Assembly: GCF_051014685.1 (NCBI RefSeq)
Contig: NC_135056.1
Coordinates: 7,998,001 to 8,062,000, forward strand
DNA: 64,000 nucleotides
Source: Ptiloglossa arizonensis
Taxonomy: Eukaryota; Arthropoda; Insecta; Hymenoptera; Colletidae
Reading direction: 5' to 3'
Position 1 is the first letter of the stretch, and every line of letters starts with the position of its first letter. Positions 1-13,300 of this stretch are shown here, piece by piece. Below the pieces are notes generated by a model. It worked only from the letters and a program-made list of their open reading frames with translations. It was not told where the DNA came from and did not search any database. Position numbers and translations under genes: made by a program.

Positions 1-85
1 CGAGCTAAAAAAATATGAGCAAATTTTTTTAATTTAATTTTAACATAAATTCGTAGAAAGACAGGAAAAATTATTGTTTCCATAC

Positions 86-1934
86 CTTGCTGAAGTGTTC
101 AGCTTCTCGTTTTTTATATGCCTCTGTTTCTTCTCGTAATGATTTTGCATCTTGTAGTCCTGCCTTCTTTCCATCTAATGTTTTCTTCATCCGAGTTTCA
201 TTATCCCTTTTGTCATTTCTTTCTCTTGACTCGAATCTTGTGTTATCACTAGCATCTCTGATAAACATTTCCTTTCTGTAAGAACTTTCTCTATGAGACT
301 GATATTTAGAATCGTATTCATACTTATTGTTCCACTTATTCTTTTTGGACTTATAAAGATCTCTATCGTCTTCCTTAGATCTACTTCGACTTCTTCTTAA
401 TTCTCTGTGCCTCTTACGAGATGGACTAATTTCTGAATCGTGATACCTTCTATCTGTCCTGGAACTCTTATTAGAATGTTTATGACTCCTGCTTTCTTTG
501 TACAGATTTGCATATGAGTCTTTATATTTATGTTGTCTGGGTGGACTTAGGTCGTCGTACTTGTTTCTTTTGGAGTTAGAATATGAACTTTTATGCTTTT
601 TATTTTGCCTAGGTGGACTAAGATCAGAATCATTGTTTCTGTCTTTCTGATTTGAACTTGAATGCGAGTCCATATGTTTTCTTTGTCTTCTTGGTGGACT
701 TAAATCTGAATCAGAATCCCTTTTTTGTTTCGTAGAATTTATATTTGAATTTCTTTGACTATATTCGTGTTTCTTAGTCCTTCTTGGTGGACTTAAATCT
801 GAATCAGAACCATCCCTATTTTTTCTAGGGAGACTCGTATCTGAGTCACTTTTACTTGTGTGTTTTATACTTTTCTGGGATTTATAGTTTTTACCCTTTC
901 TAGGTGGACTTAAATCTGAATCATCATTTTTAAGTTGTCTAGATGGACTCAAATCGAAATCAAATGCTTTCTCTCCTCTTTTAAGTTTCTTTTTAATTTT
1001 GTTAGATTGAATATTTGTGTCTAAATCGCTGTCACTATCGCTATTACTCTGTGAAATTTTATATTCTGAATTAATATGCTTTTTAGATTTCCTTCTGGGT
1101 GGGCTTAAATCATTATCTTCATCTGTATCTTCTATGCTACCCATGTTCTTTCGCTTTATCATTGACTTAGATGTCCTTGGAGGAGACAACTGAACAGTTG
1201 AATATTTCTTTTGTTTTCTTGGTGGAGTCGAATCGTCATCAGAGTCATTTTTAACTTTCTTGGAATGTTTGCTCTCTTTATCTTGGCTGGTAATAGTTAA
1301 GTCTCCATCTTCATTGTCAGCTACAATCTTCCATCTTCTTTTATCGGCAAAATCAACTGGTCCACGTTCATCCACTATACCAGCAATTTGAGGCGCATCT
1401 TCGGCAGTGATGAAAATATCAAATTGACTTTCATCGATTGGTCTCATATTCTTCAGGTCTATGTCATCATCAATGAGTTTTACTCTGGAAAACACATCTC
1501 AAAATTTGTGTAAAGAAACGAACAATCTTCGTAAACAATTTACTATGCTTTAAATTTGTTAAAGTCGATTATTGATTCTATAATTTGCTTCGAAATCACG
1601 ATATTCCCTTTCTCATTTATCTTCGGTATAATTATATCACAGAATCAAGGAAATGGCGATAAATAAATTGTTTCATTTTGCAATTCATCGTACAAAAGTT
1701 TCAAAATATTTCAGTGTAAAATTCCAGGAAGACGTACGAAACAATCATTATAACCTAAAACACAAGGGTTTCCTGTTGAAACTGCCGAAATGGAGTATAA
1801 TATTTGCAAATTGGAACTTACTTTTTTATTCCCACTTTCATCTTTTTCTTTTTCTTCTTTTTCTTATCGTCGCCATCTCCTGAAGATAAATACTTCTTTA
1901 AATACTCTTTTTGATTTATAATTTTCTTCTCCAT
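86..1934 (-). CDS. BUD13: BUD13 homolog, 5' part (gene runs off left edge)
   Basis: BUD13 is a subunit of the nuclear RES complex, which helps the activated spliceosome and pre-mRNA retention. Two coding exons are visible. Exon 1 is 1934-1822, with donor GTAAGT at 1821. Exon 2 is 1484-86, after a TTTTCCAG acceptor, and ends at donor GTATGG at 85. The junction is phase 2 and restores a lysine before VKLIDDDIDLKNM. The intron is 337 bp. The start is set at the ATG giving MEKKIINQKEYLKKYLSS, which matches the family's N-terminal KxEYLKRYLS pattern. A poly-lysine stretch follows. The middle is an acidic, serine/arginine-rich low-complexity region with about ten SPPR or SPSR motifs, mostly as DSDLSPPR. 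The conserved C-terminal Bud13 domain is outside the window. The frame is also open upstream to an ATG at 2030, so a 32-residue N-terminal extension is possible. Confidence 0.9.
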
Positions 1935-2034
1935 CTCGACAACTCTGCGAGCAGCTGCAAGTGTAGGATGCAACTGCGTAATTGCTGAGTAGTTCGTACC
2001 GCGTCCGTGCAAGGGCACTGCATGTACCATTTAA

Positions 2035-3350
2035 ATTCTAAATTTCTTAACTCGTCCGATAGAAGAATTTTTCGTTTAATATTTAATTCTTATCGACTTT
2101 GAAATTTATTTATTTCTCTAAAAAAGAAACGAAATTTTACATGAAAAAATGAATTTCTATGCCTATCACGTAAATTGTAAAAAGTAAACAAATGTTATAT
2201 TAATGCGTCTAATGAACAATAATTATTTTTTAAAACATCACATATTTAAAAAACACATTTAAGTAACCATTTTTTACTTCAAAATACAGTCAAAATTGAT
2301 TTATATACTTTAATTAACAATTTATTGTATATAAGTATAACGCATATTCTAACATTATTTCTATTAGTTGTAACAATTAAGAATTTAATCCGATAATATT
2401 TGAAATGATTATAAACAATATTTATTGTTTAAATTATTATTTATGTTTAAATTAAAATGAAAAAAAATAGTTGAAGTAACTATAAATTTGCTGACGTCAC
2501 TATCCTTTGAAAATATATATAGACCGTCGGTAACCGAATATTTTCAGTCTCCTTGGAACCTTCAAAGTGTACGGATCTTTTGACTTTTGACCAAGCTCTT
2601 AAGTATAAATTCTGCCAGACAACTGTCAATCCTTGCTGGTCATTGGTGAGCACGTTCCAATTGTAAAATGCACGCATTTTTCTTTATTTGTTTTGTATAC
2701 CTAATTGCTTCTATGGTAATTATATTTAATCAATTATGGGTTTTATTTTGTCATACTCCACGAATGTCTTCTTACTTCTTAGCTAGCATTCTTATTATTT
2801 CTTGAAGTTGTATGTCTCTTTAGCTAAATGCAACATTGCGAGAAGAAAATTTGAATACTGTATTTTGTCTAATAATTTTACCCGCATGAATTTTTTTGGA
2901 CTTAACCCCTAAGCAGAGGAGTCCGAAAATCTCGGTTTCACATCCCACCGCTATAGTCCCATTTTCCTATGGTTCCAGCGTAATTTAATTTTAAACAAAA
3001 CTTAGTTCTACTTTCATCACAAAGACGTCAAAACTTATTGACAGAATATTTTCCGAGATTAGTATTGTGATAAGTTCACAGAAATGGTTCAGAGATAAGT
3101 TCCTCGTTTACTATGTTTACCGACTTTGGTGATCGGTTTGAATACGGTTCTTAGAGTCACCATCCTTAAACGCAGAGTGCGCTGCAAAACCACTAATTTT
3201 TCACGAGGTCGGTACTTCAGTTCACGAGACACAAACTCTCATTGAATGTCCAGTCTATCTTATATCTCGTCGGTGGTAGCGTATACGTTATCGTATTATT
3301 ATACCTTTATACTGAAGCCTAAAATTTTGAAAATGGTTACAGTATCAAGG
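2035..3350. other. Intergenic, AT-rich, no gene seen
   Basis: This gap lies between the divergent BUD13 and alpha-arrestin genes. I see no open frame with coding character, no RNA gene and no tandem array. The first 40 bases or so would hold the BUD13 5' leader. Sequence becomes less AT-rich after about 2900. Confidence 0.5.
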
Positions 3351-4307
3351 CCTGTCGAACGTTGCGATACAATAGAGCACCGAACGAGGTGGCAGTTATC
3401 AACACGGGCCCGTGGTCATTAAAACGAGCGAATTCAGTCATTAAACGATCTCGCAAAATCTTCCATACACGCGTCGGATACCGCGTGAATGTCCCAATAT
3501 ACGCTTTAATGACCGTGTATTATACAAGCGGAAAGTACCGGCTAGTTTTCATTGGCCAGTTGGCTTCCAGTGAATTCGCGCATCGAACAACCTTATCGGC
3601 TGAGTGCATCTGGCCCCAGTTATGAGAAACGATCCACGATGCACCGTGCCAGACGAACCTTATCGACTTTATTCATCGACCGCATGTACAGTCCACGTAA
3701 AAAGGCGGCAGCGTCACGACCAAACCGGGAGGATCTAATCCGGACTGGGTGCACGAGAAACTGGAAGCGGTTCTCCATTGGTTGGGAGAGGAAAGCAGGT
3801 AACTACGTCGGCTGGAGGTGGAAACGCGACTGAGGTAGGGGAGCGAAAGTGAACACAGCTCCAAGAATGGGCAGGAAGAGACGGGCTCCTTTAGCCTGCG
3901 GCTGAAAGTTTGACGGATAATAGTGTAAAAGCGTCGTTATCAACGTTTCTTCGTCCGCTCGTCGAAGTTCGCGTCTTGCACTGACCAGGCCCTCGAAAAT
4001 CGCTCGCGAAGTGCCGGAAAATGAGAGTGCTGAGCGACGCAATCGCTCGATCGAGAAAAGCCTGCCTGGCCGAGTGAGATTCCCGCGACGTTACAAAGAG
4101 AGAAACGTTGCGTGTGCAAGGTTATGGGCGTGCTGCTGGCGCGATCCAGTGTGTGCCAGTGATTCTCACTGACATGCGTGCAGTCCCCGATGGAAAAAAT
4201 TTCGTGATCGCGACTCGGTGCATAATCAGTTACCGCGAAGCCGTTCCAACGTGAGCGCGAACCGTCATCCTTGCCGCTGTTCGTGAACAGTCGTGACACG
4301 CGAAACC
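3350..4307 (+). promoter_or_regulatory. GC-richer promoter / 5' leader region of the alpha-arrestin gene
   Basis: Base composition rises in G, C and CpG against the AT-rich surroundings and stays so up to the arrestin start codon at 4308. Several short open frames on both strands here share no recognisable domain and look like a by-product of the composition. In insect genomes such stretches usually mark promoters and first exons. The transcription start is not determined. Confidence 0.45.
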
Positions 4308-7300
4308 ATGACGCGAAAGTTGAGCAAGTTTTTAATACTTTTCGACAACACGAATCTGTTGTACTTTCCCGGCCACTTTTTGTCCGGCCGTGTGCTCATC
4401 GAGTTGGACGATGAGGCTTAGTAAGTATGCAACAAGTCGCGCGGAAACCGATGACACTAGATTTCTATGGCACTTTGAATATTTTTACGGTACTATACGT
4501 AAAACTAACGATACAAATAACGAGGTGAACGATGAAACTCTGCGCGAGAAATTGCATTCGTCTTGTAGGGAATGATCGTTTGTCCGATTATTACGGATAC
4601 TCTGTTATGATTTTTCAAATATCGACGGAATGGAACATCGGTAAAGATCGAATATTACACGACTATTAACAACGCGTGAATTCGAAACGAATAATTCGCA
4701 AATTAACGTATTTACGTGTTTGAATATTCTTGATGCTTGCGAGTATTCGAAAGCGTGTGAAAGTGCGTGGATTACGTAAAATAATTACATTTCGTTAGAT
4801 TCACTCGAATCGTAATTGGTCTGTGTTTACTATTGGCGGATAACTTTTATAAATTAAAAGACGAACGAAAAAGGATAATACAGGAATTACATAAATAATG
4901 CTAGCAATAAACACAGATCATTCTTAGCTTTTAATATCTCGTGTGTCATACGCTGATGATGTAGGTACGATTGTAAAGATGGCATTACTGTTATTCAATC
5001 GAAGTCACTGAAACGAATGTACATATGCTCACAGAATTAATTAGTCGTTAACGTTTATAAACCTTTACTGCTATATAATTACATCATTAACATCATTCTT
5101 CAATGTTAATTTGATGTAGTAATCTCAAGGGTGTCAAAACCCTTGAATTTAATATAAAAATTCATATTACACGAGCATCATAAATCCTTCCATCACCATT
5201 TATTGCAAACGATTGTGCTTATGCACGAAATTTGATTTTTCATAACATTTCTGTATTACATAAAAATGAGATTAAGATAATTTTTGTTTCTTTTATCGGT
5301 CTTATATTTTAACTCTTTTCATAAAAATTCATAGTTCTTCTAGTTAATTGTTGATTGCATTTTTCTCATTGATTATTATAACTTATTTTGTAGTTTGATG
5401 AACTTCTGGTCTGATAAATTTATATCTATTATTTTTTTATTTTCATTTTTAACCATTTTATTCGATACATTTATTTAGTTGTCACATTTGGTAAAAACGT
5501 AAAACAAGTTGTTAACGAATACATTTACATTATGTCATAAATAGTAACTGGTAAAAGTATATAATTTATAAAAATATGTCTCAATTTGTCATTGTATAAT
5601 GCATTTGGAGTATAGGACAAGTTGTGCTCCTTATGAAATGAGCATTTATAAATATTTTCGAGATTTACGACTTAAGAGCGAATCTGTTTGCATTTTGTCT
5701 GTAAGATGCATCGAATTACATTTTTCAAATGAATCAAACATGCTTTTGGTTTTAATATCGCAAATCTATTTTAAATTTGAAACCCGAATAAAACTCAACC
5801 CATAGAAAAAATAATGTTTCTATTATGCAAAACCCATACTGAAATTTCAATTTCAATATTTATTACACGGAAATGATCATTTTTAAATGCAACCACATAA
5901 TATTAAATTAAAGGTATCGAAAACAATTGGCAGAATTCAATTAGCCTTCTCTTTTCACTCAAATTTATTACTCACAACACAAGTACTCAAATTTATCACT
6001 CATAATACGAGCACTCAAATTTATCACTCACAATACAAGCACTCAAATTTATCACTCATAATACAGGCACTCAAATTTATCACTCACAATACAAGTACTC
6101 AAATTTATCATTCACAATACAAGCACTCAAATTTATCACCCATAATGCAAGTACTCAAATTTATCACTCACAATACAAACACTCAAATTTATCACTCACA
6201 ATACAAACACTCAAATTTATCACTCACAATACAAGCACTCAAATTTATCACTCACAATACAAACACTCAAATTTATCACTCACAATACAAGTATTCAAAT
6301 TTATCACTCACAATACAAACACTCAAATTTATCACTCACAATACAAACACTCAAATTTATCACTCACAATACAAGCACTCAAATTTATCACTCACAATAC
6401 AAACACTCAAATTTATCACTCACAATACAAGTATTCAAATTTATCACTCACAATACAAACACTCAAATTTATCACTCACAATACAAACACTCAAATTTAT
6501 CACTCACAATACAAGCACTCAAATTTATTACTCACAATACAAACACTCAAATTTATCACTCACAATACAAGCACTCAAATTTATCACTCACGCATACAAT
6601 AACAATAATAATAAACAAAGTGGTCAAATATAGTATATGTCTATTCGATAATATATTATGCATGTTGTTCTAACTGTTGTTTGTAAGTTAACCATAAATT
6701 TCGTGCTCGTTAAATTGATTTAGTTTGTTCAATGAAAGTAGTCGTGAATTCTAGAATGTTAAAGCAACTGGTTACCGTCGGGATGTTAACTTCATGATAC
6801 GTTTCGTATGTCGCAGCGTTTCAGGATTGCATTTTCATGTAATCGGCGAAGGAGTGGTCCGCGTACGTAGTCAACGCGCAGAGAGGGTCTACGACAAGGA
6901 AAACTACATAGATTTTCGTATGAGATTACTGGGGGAACCAGGTAATGAAAAGAAATTGCATTACGGTATATTTAATGAAGCCGTTAAGAGTAAACTGCCC
7001 ACAATACATACAGTTCAGATAATAAGGCTTGAATGATAAATCTACCTTGAGAGACACCTTAATAAATAAATTCATTTTACATAGATTTTACAAGACAACC
7101 TTGTTACACGAATTCAAAGAATACATTCCGAATTCTGTTACAGAATTTCATTCACTCGATACCAATATGTTTTTTTTTTTTTATTTAATAACTTTGCCAA
7201 ATTATAGGCGGCGGTTACTTAACCGAATATTAAAGTTAAAAGGAAAGAAACATTCGATGACCTGGATAACAGAATTGAATGAAACATGATCACATTAATG

Positions 7301-10300
7301 ATTACCGAATCAATAATTACGAATGAATAATAAACAATCGAAGAGAATGTAATTACCGAACACGATTATCTTATTAATTAATCAACGTACGATTACATTC
7401 TTTATTCGATATGTCAATCGAATGTTAAACAGATTACGCGCAATGTGCACTCGTTGATTAAACATACTAATTATAAACTATGCCATCGAAGTACAATTCA
7501 CTTCCAGTAAAATTTTCACTTCGAATATTTCATTCGATAATTTGAAATAGAAAAGACATTAGCACGGTTCTATACATATTGAAAGCGACGTTAATCCTCT
7601 TCAAGGATGCTTTATATTATTGAGTAATTTAATTATGAATATTTATTCTACGTGTGCACGTATGTGTGAGTATCCTTGAAGAGTTTGAGCAAGGAATGGG
7701 GAATCTTTGGCATTGGAAGGTCGCTTTTGCGGATACCACATAAGGTCATGCACTTCGTGCACGATAAAGTTTACCAAAATTATAAAGAATTACCTACTTA
7801 AATATAAATTAGTGTCTTTTCATCAGTATTGATTTACGTTTTCTATCGAGAATCAAATTACACGAATTGTCAGTCGATTTACGAATATTTACCAAAATTA
7901 TAGAGTTACCTACTCAAATATAAATTAGTGTTTTTTTATTAGTATTGATTTACGTTTTCTATCGAGAAACAAATTATATGAATTGTCAGTCGATTTACGA
8001 ATATTTACCAAAATTATAGAGTTACCTACTCAAATATAAATTAGTGTTTTTTTATTAGTATTGATTTACGTTTTCTATCAAGAAAAAAATTATATGAATT
8101 GTCAGTCGATTTACGAATATTTACCAAAATTATAGAGTTACCTACTCAAATATAAATTAGTGTTTTTTTATTAGTATTGATTTACGTTTTCTATCGAGAA
8201 ACAAATTATATGAATTGTCAGTCGACTTACGAATATTTACCAAAATTATAGAGTTACCTACTCAAATATAAATTAGTGTTTTTTTATTAGTATTGATTTA
8301 CGTTTTCTATCAAGAAACAAATTATATGAATTGTCAGTCGATTTACGAATGTTTACCAAAATTATAGAGTTACCTACTCAAATATAAATTAGTGTTTTTT
8401 TATTAGTATTGATTTACGTTTTCTATCGAGAAACAAATTATATGAATTGTCCGTCGACTTACGAATATTTACCAAAATTATAAGGAATTACCTACTTAAA
8501 TATAAATTAGTGTCTTTTCATTAGTATTAACCTACGTTTTCTACCGAAATATACATTTATCTACTATCTACTAGTTTGATAAAACTTATCGAACAGTATA
8601 GTACTAGGTTACTCAATAAGTTATGTCGTTCGATAAAACTTATTGAACAATCTATTATATTTGTAGAGAAAAGACGGAACCAGGAAATAATAGAATTGGT
8701 TTCCAATTTTAATCAATTAAAATACAATTAGTTTGAGAATGTATCGTTCACGATCCACTTGGATGCACGAAGTTAAATTTTACAGCAGCATTTTTAATCG
8801 CAAAGATTGTGAAAATTCGGTAGATTGTATTCCAAAAAAATAGGGTTAATGTTACAATAGAAACTATAAGAAAATTAATCCCAAGAATACCAATATTTGT
8901 ATAGGCTACGAATAAAAAAAGCGATGGGCATATCGTTGCAAAAATTATGTAAATACTGTTTCACGTTTTGGTAAGCTTTCTAAATTACTGGAATGTATAA
9001 CCGTATACTTACTCTATTTTAAAAAAGAATATTAAATAATATTTTTCGTACTCTATTGGTCTATATATTTTTAAACGTGCTGTCATAATGATAACAACAA
9101 TAATAATAATAGTACACAATTGATAAAATATGCAAGAAGGATGCACCGAATACCTTGAACGACCAAAGGCTCCTCATCTCTTGGATAAATAATACTCCAG
9201 ATTCGCAACAATTGCGTAACCATTCATTCTCGCGCTATTTGCAACAAAATGCTTGGATATCTGGTTCGTACATCCGTTACAATTTTCGAAAAAAGTTCAA
9301 GAACATTCAACCGCCAAAATTTCCGTACACACAATCAAATCGAGTCAAATTCCTATCGCTAGCAATCGGTATTGTTTACATTAAACTTTCTCGCAATATT
9401 CTTTCGTCGATGCAAACAAAATTCGAACACGAATAATATCTCGTACCGATTAATTTCCAATTACGAAGAACGATGAAATCATTCCAACAGTAAACGATAC
9501 TCAAAATCCAGATTTCTAATTATCGGTTAACCATCGTTGAAAAAGATAATCGAATCACCTTTCTTTCTAAATATTAATAACGTAAACATCCCAACGCGTG
9601 ACAAACCGATACTCAAAATCCAGATTTTTAATTATCGGTAAACCACCGTTAAAAAAGATCACCGAATCGCCTTTTTTTCTAAATATTAATAACGTAAACA
9701 TCCCGACGCGTGACAAACCGATTAATTTTCAATTACGAAGAACGAAGAAATCATTCCAACACTAACCGATACTCAAAATCCAGATTTCTAATTATCGGTT
9801 AACCACCGTTGAAGAAGATAATCAAATCACCTTTCTTTCTGGATATTAATAACGTAAACATCCCAACGCGTGACAAACCGATACTCAAAATCCAGATTTC
9901 TAATTAACGTTAACCACCATTGAAAAAGATCACCAAATCGCCTTTCTTTCTGGATATTAATAACGTAAACATCCCAACGCGTGACAAACCGATTAATTTC
10001 CATTTACAAAGAACGAAGAAATCATTCCAACACTAACCGATACTCAAAATCCAGATTTCTAATTATCGGTAAACCACCGTTAAAAAAGATCACCGAATCG
10101 CCTTTTTTTCTAAATATTAATAACGTAAACACCCCGGCGCGTGATCGTTTACCGACCCAATGAACCAATATCGAATTCTGCCCAGTAGTCCGATCGAGCG
10201 ATTCTTCCCTCCGTTCCCGTAACCACCCCTGAACACAGTCACCATTTTACCATCGAGCAGTGTACGCGTTAACGATGCGCATTCTTCGAAGCCCGTGTGC

Positions 10301-13300
10301 CCCGCCATCATTGTAGAAATATTTTTTTCACACAAAACTCGTCCCGCCGCACCTGCGGCTCGCGCGGCGCATAATAATGTCAAAACTGTTCTTCCTCGTT
10401 CTCTGTTCATCGTTCGACGACCACCACCGTCCAGGAGAGGGACCGTCGCTGCTGTCGCCGGGGATCCACAGCTTTCCATTCAAATTAGGCCTGCCCCTGG
10501 GCCTGCCGTCTACTTTCTTGGGCAAACACGGCTGGGTACAATATTATTGCAAGGCTGCGCTTCGCGAGCCCGGCGGCCTCACGCACAAGAATCAGCAGGT
10601 CTTCATCGTGATGAACCCCATCGATCTGAATTTAGAGCCGCCGATCCTGGCGGTAAGTTCCCTTACATTATGGATGATATCGCGTTTCATATTTATACGT
10701 CCTTTTATATTACCAAGCGACCGTACGGTTTCGATAAGGATCTCCCCGGAAAAGCTGTGCCCGACCGTACCATTCTCATCGTTAACGATGTTCGCGCGGC
10801 GCAAAGTCGTCTCACCAGGAAGTTGGAATTTTTCTTTCGCGTACGGACACTTAGTTTCTCATCGTTATTACTCTTTGTTCGATCAACGGATGGGTAATCG
10901 GACCGTGTGCGATTCCTAGTCGATTTATCGATCGTGAAAACGTAAAATATCGTTACTCGTGTTACAACGGTATATAGGTACATCGAGTCCTCGAGTTACG
11001 TGGTTCTGGGTACTGCTTGTATCCTCGTAAGTGCATATTTTCTACTTGGATATACGTGTTTGTGTCTGTCTGTGTGTGTGTGCGTGTGTTTGGAATAAAG
11101 TTTTCTTCGATTTATCTCCTCGTAAAGGAGTAACTACGAGTCTCTTTGACTTTCATTGGCTTTCGTAACGAAGACACCGAATGTAGTCTAGGGAGAAAGA
11201 AAGATCGCACTTGGTAGGAATTGATGGTTACGTTGAGTAGCGAATATCGCTCGTATTCTTTTCGTCGATCTTGTTACACTCGACCCTTCTACAACACGTA
11301 ATCCGTTCCGTTGGAAGCTTATCACCATGAAAATATTCGTGTTGTACGAGGATCGTTGAAGTTCATTCAGTCGTGCTACCGAGCTTCGTCAACGACAAAA
11401 CTTATCGAACAACCTATTATGTATTGTATCGGGTTGTTCGGAAAGTCGTTTCGTTTTCCAAAATGGAGAATATATAATTTAATAAAATGTTTATACACTC
11501 TTAAAAAATCGTGTTTCGTTTTCACAAAAAAAAAAAAGGAATGACTTTGGGACAATTTTTGCAACGTGTTATTTATTAATATATATTTTGTACCGTGTCG
11601 TAAGAGGGTCGAGTGTACATTATCTTTGACTCGGAATCTTTCTTTTCCTGCAATGTATAGTATTTATACTGTTCGATATACGCGGAAAGTATGAAACGAA
11701 CTAACCGTGAAATTCGAGATAATACGGGGAGGAGAGGTTGAATACACCATAAATGTGTTGAGTAAAAGAATAATTTAATTTTCATGACCGCTCTTCGGTA
11801 AAAATGTTGGTCTGATGTATAAAGTAATGAAAAGAGTCGTGCACGAAGTTGTGTTCAAATATATGAATCATCAACGTAGCGAGTTACTTATTGTTAGAAA
11901 AGTTACGAAGCGGATGTTCAATGATAAGCATATCTTAAAGTCGTAACGAACGATTTTTGTTTCATTTGAAAAATTTGACTCGCGTCGATCGGTGCCATTT
12001 TTCAATTTTATACTAAACATAACAGGCAACATTTCGCAAAATCGGAATACTTCGAATCGAACTACAATTTTTCCGAAATTCGTATAAATGATTAACGCAT
12101 TGAGAAACTCAAAAAAGGGAACAAAATTTTACCTCCGCAACTGTAATATCAATCAACGTAGATTATTAACACAAAAAATGAAGAAAAGATGCAAAACGTT
12201 CTTTTTTCTTTCTTCTAATTTCGTATCAAAAACAGAATCTAGTCAAAGAAAACATACAAATTTTTCAAAAAGATTTTCATCGTTTCACTCTCGTGTTGAA
12301 AAAAGATCGTTTGTTAAATTTTCCATCGATTTTCGTTATTTCCGGAATATACGAGCACAGTTGGGAAACTGTATCCCTATTCGGCAACATTGTGATTTAC
12401 GTTTACAATGTTCATAAATTGGCCGTGTTGTGTGCACCACTATTTTCCAGGTGCTACGTAATGTGCTCGCTTCGAATCGTTGTTCAACATTACGCATTTC
12501 ACCCCAAACGTGCAATTAGGTGAATCCCCGACGCGCGCCGCAGCAACAAAGTTCCGAATCATAAAATAACATCGCTCGGTTGATTTTACCGGTGTCGCGA
12601 TTACGTTAAACATGGCAACGATTCAATTTGCCCTTCGATCTTCGACCCCTTTAATTTTCTATCTTCGCGTAACGAATATACGTAGCAGAGAGGGAGAATT
12701 CATTTATTCGAAACGATGCGCCGCGCATTGGCGTCGCGCATCGACGTTGCGCATTGGCGCCGCGCATTCGGAATTTCAAATTAATACGTTAGACCTCGAG
12801 CGTTGCACGAGGGCAACGACACGAAAACACACCGTGTTTATCGTTTAAACGGTCATTCAAATTACACAGAAGTTAACGCAGTAACGCACAAAGCAATTGC
12901 ACCGTGATGGAAACGGTTGTTTGTAATGATTTCGCGCATTTCGCGAACCGTTTAACGAGGAAATCGGATACGGTGATTAGGGTGCCGTGAAAAACACACT
13001 TCACGCGCACGCTTTCTTTCTTGCTGTCGATTAAGGGAATCCCCCGAGGCGTTTTAACATAATCGAGTTCTGGATAGTGGTCAGCGACCTGCATAGAAAG
13101 CCATCGCGACCCATGACCACAGTCACGCTGTTTTCTCGCTTCTTCCATGGGGATTACAATTAACTTTTTTTGTTTTTCTTTTTTTTTTTTTTGTTTTTGC
13201 GTTCCTCCATCGTTCTCTGGCGTTATCTTCAACCTCCTTAGGAAAGTATTTTAAACGAGGTAAAGAAAAACTGAAATCGTTATTTCTCCAAATACTAAAA

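Noticed and set aside
5887..6633. 248-codon open frame
   Set aside because: It is wholly explained by the stop-free 28-bp minisatellite; the predicted peptide just repeats every 28 residues.
10295..10897. 200-codon plus-strand frame over arrestin exon 3
   Set aside because: It is a different frame from the exon that continues the arrestin domain with correct phases.
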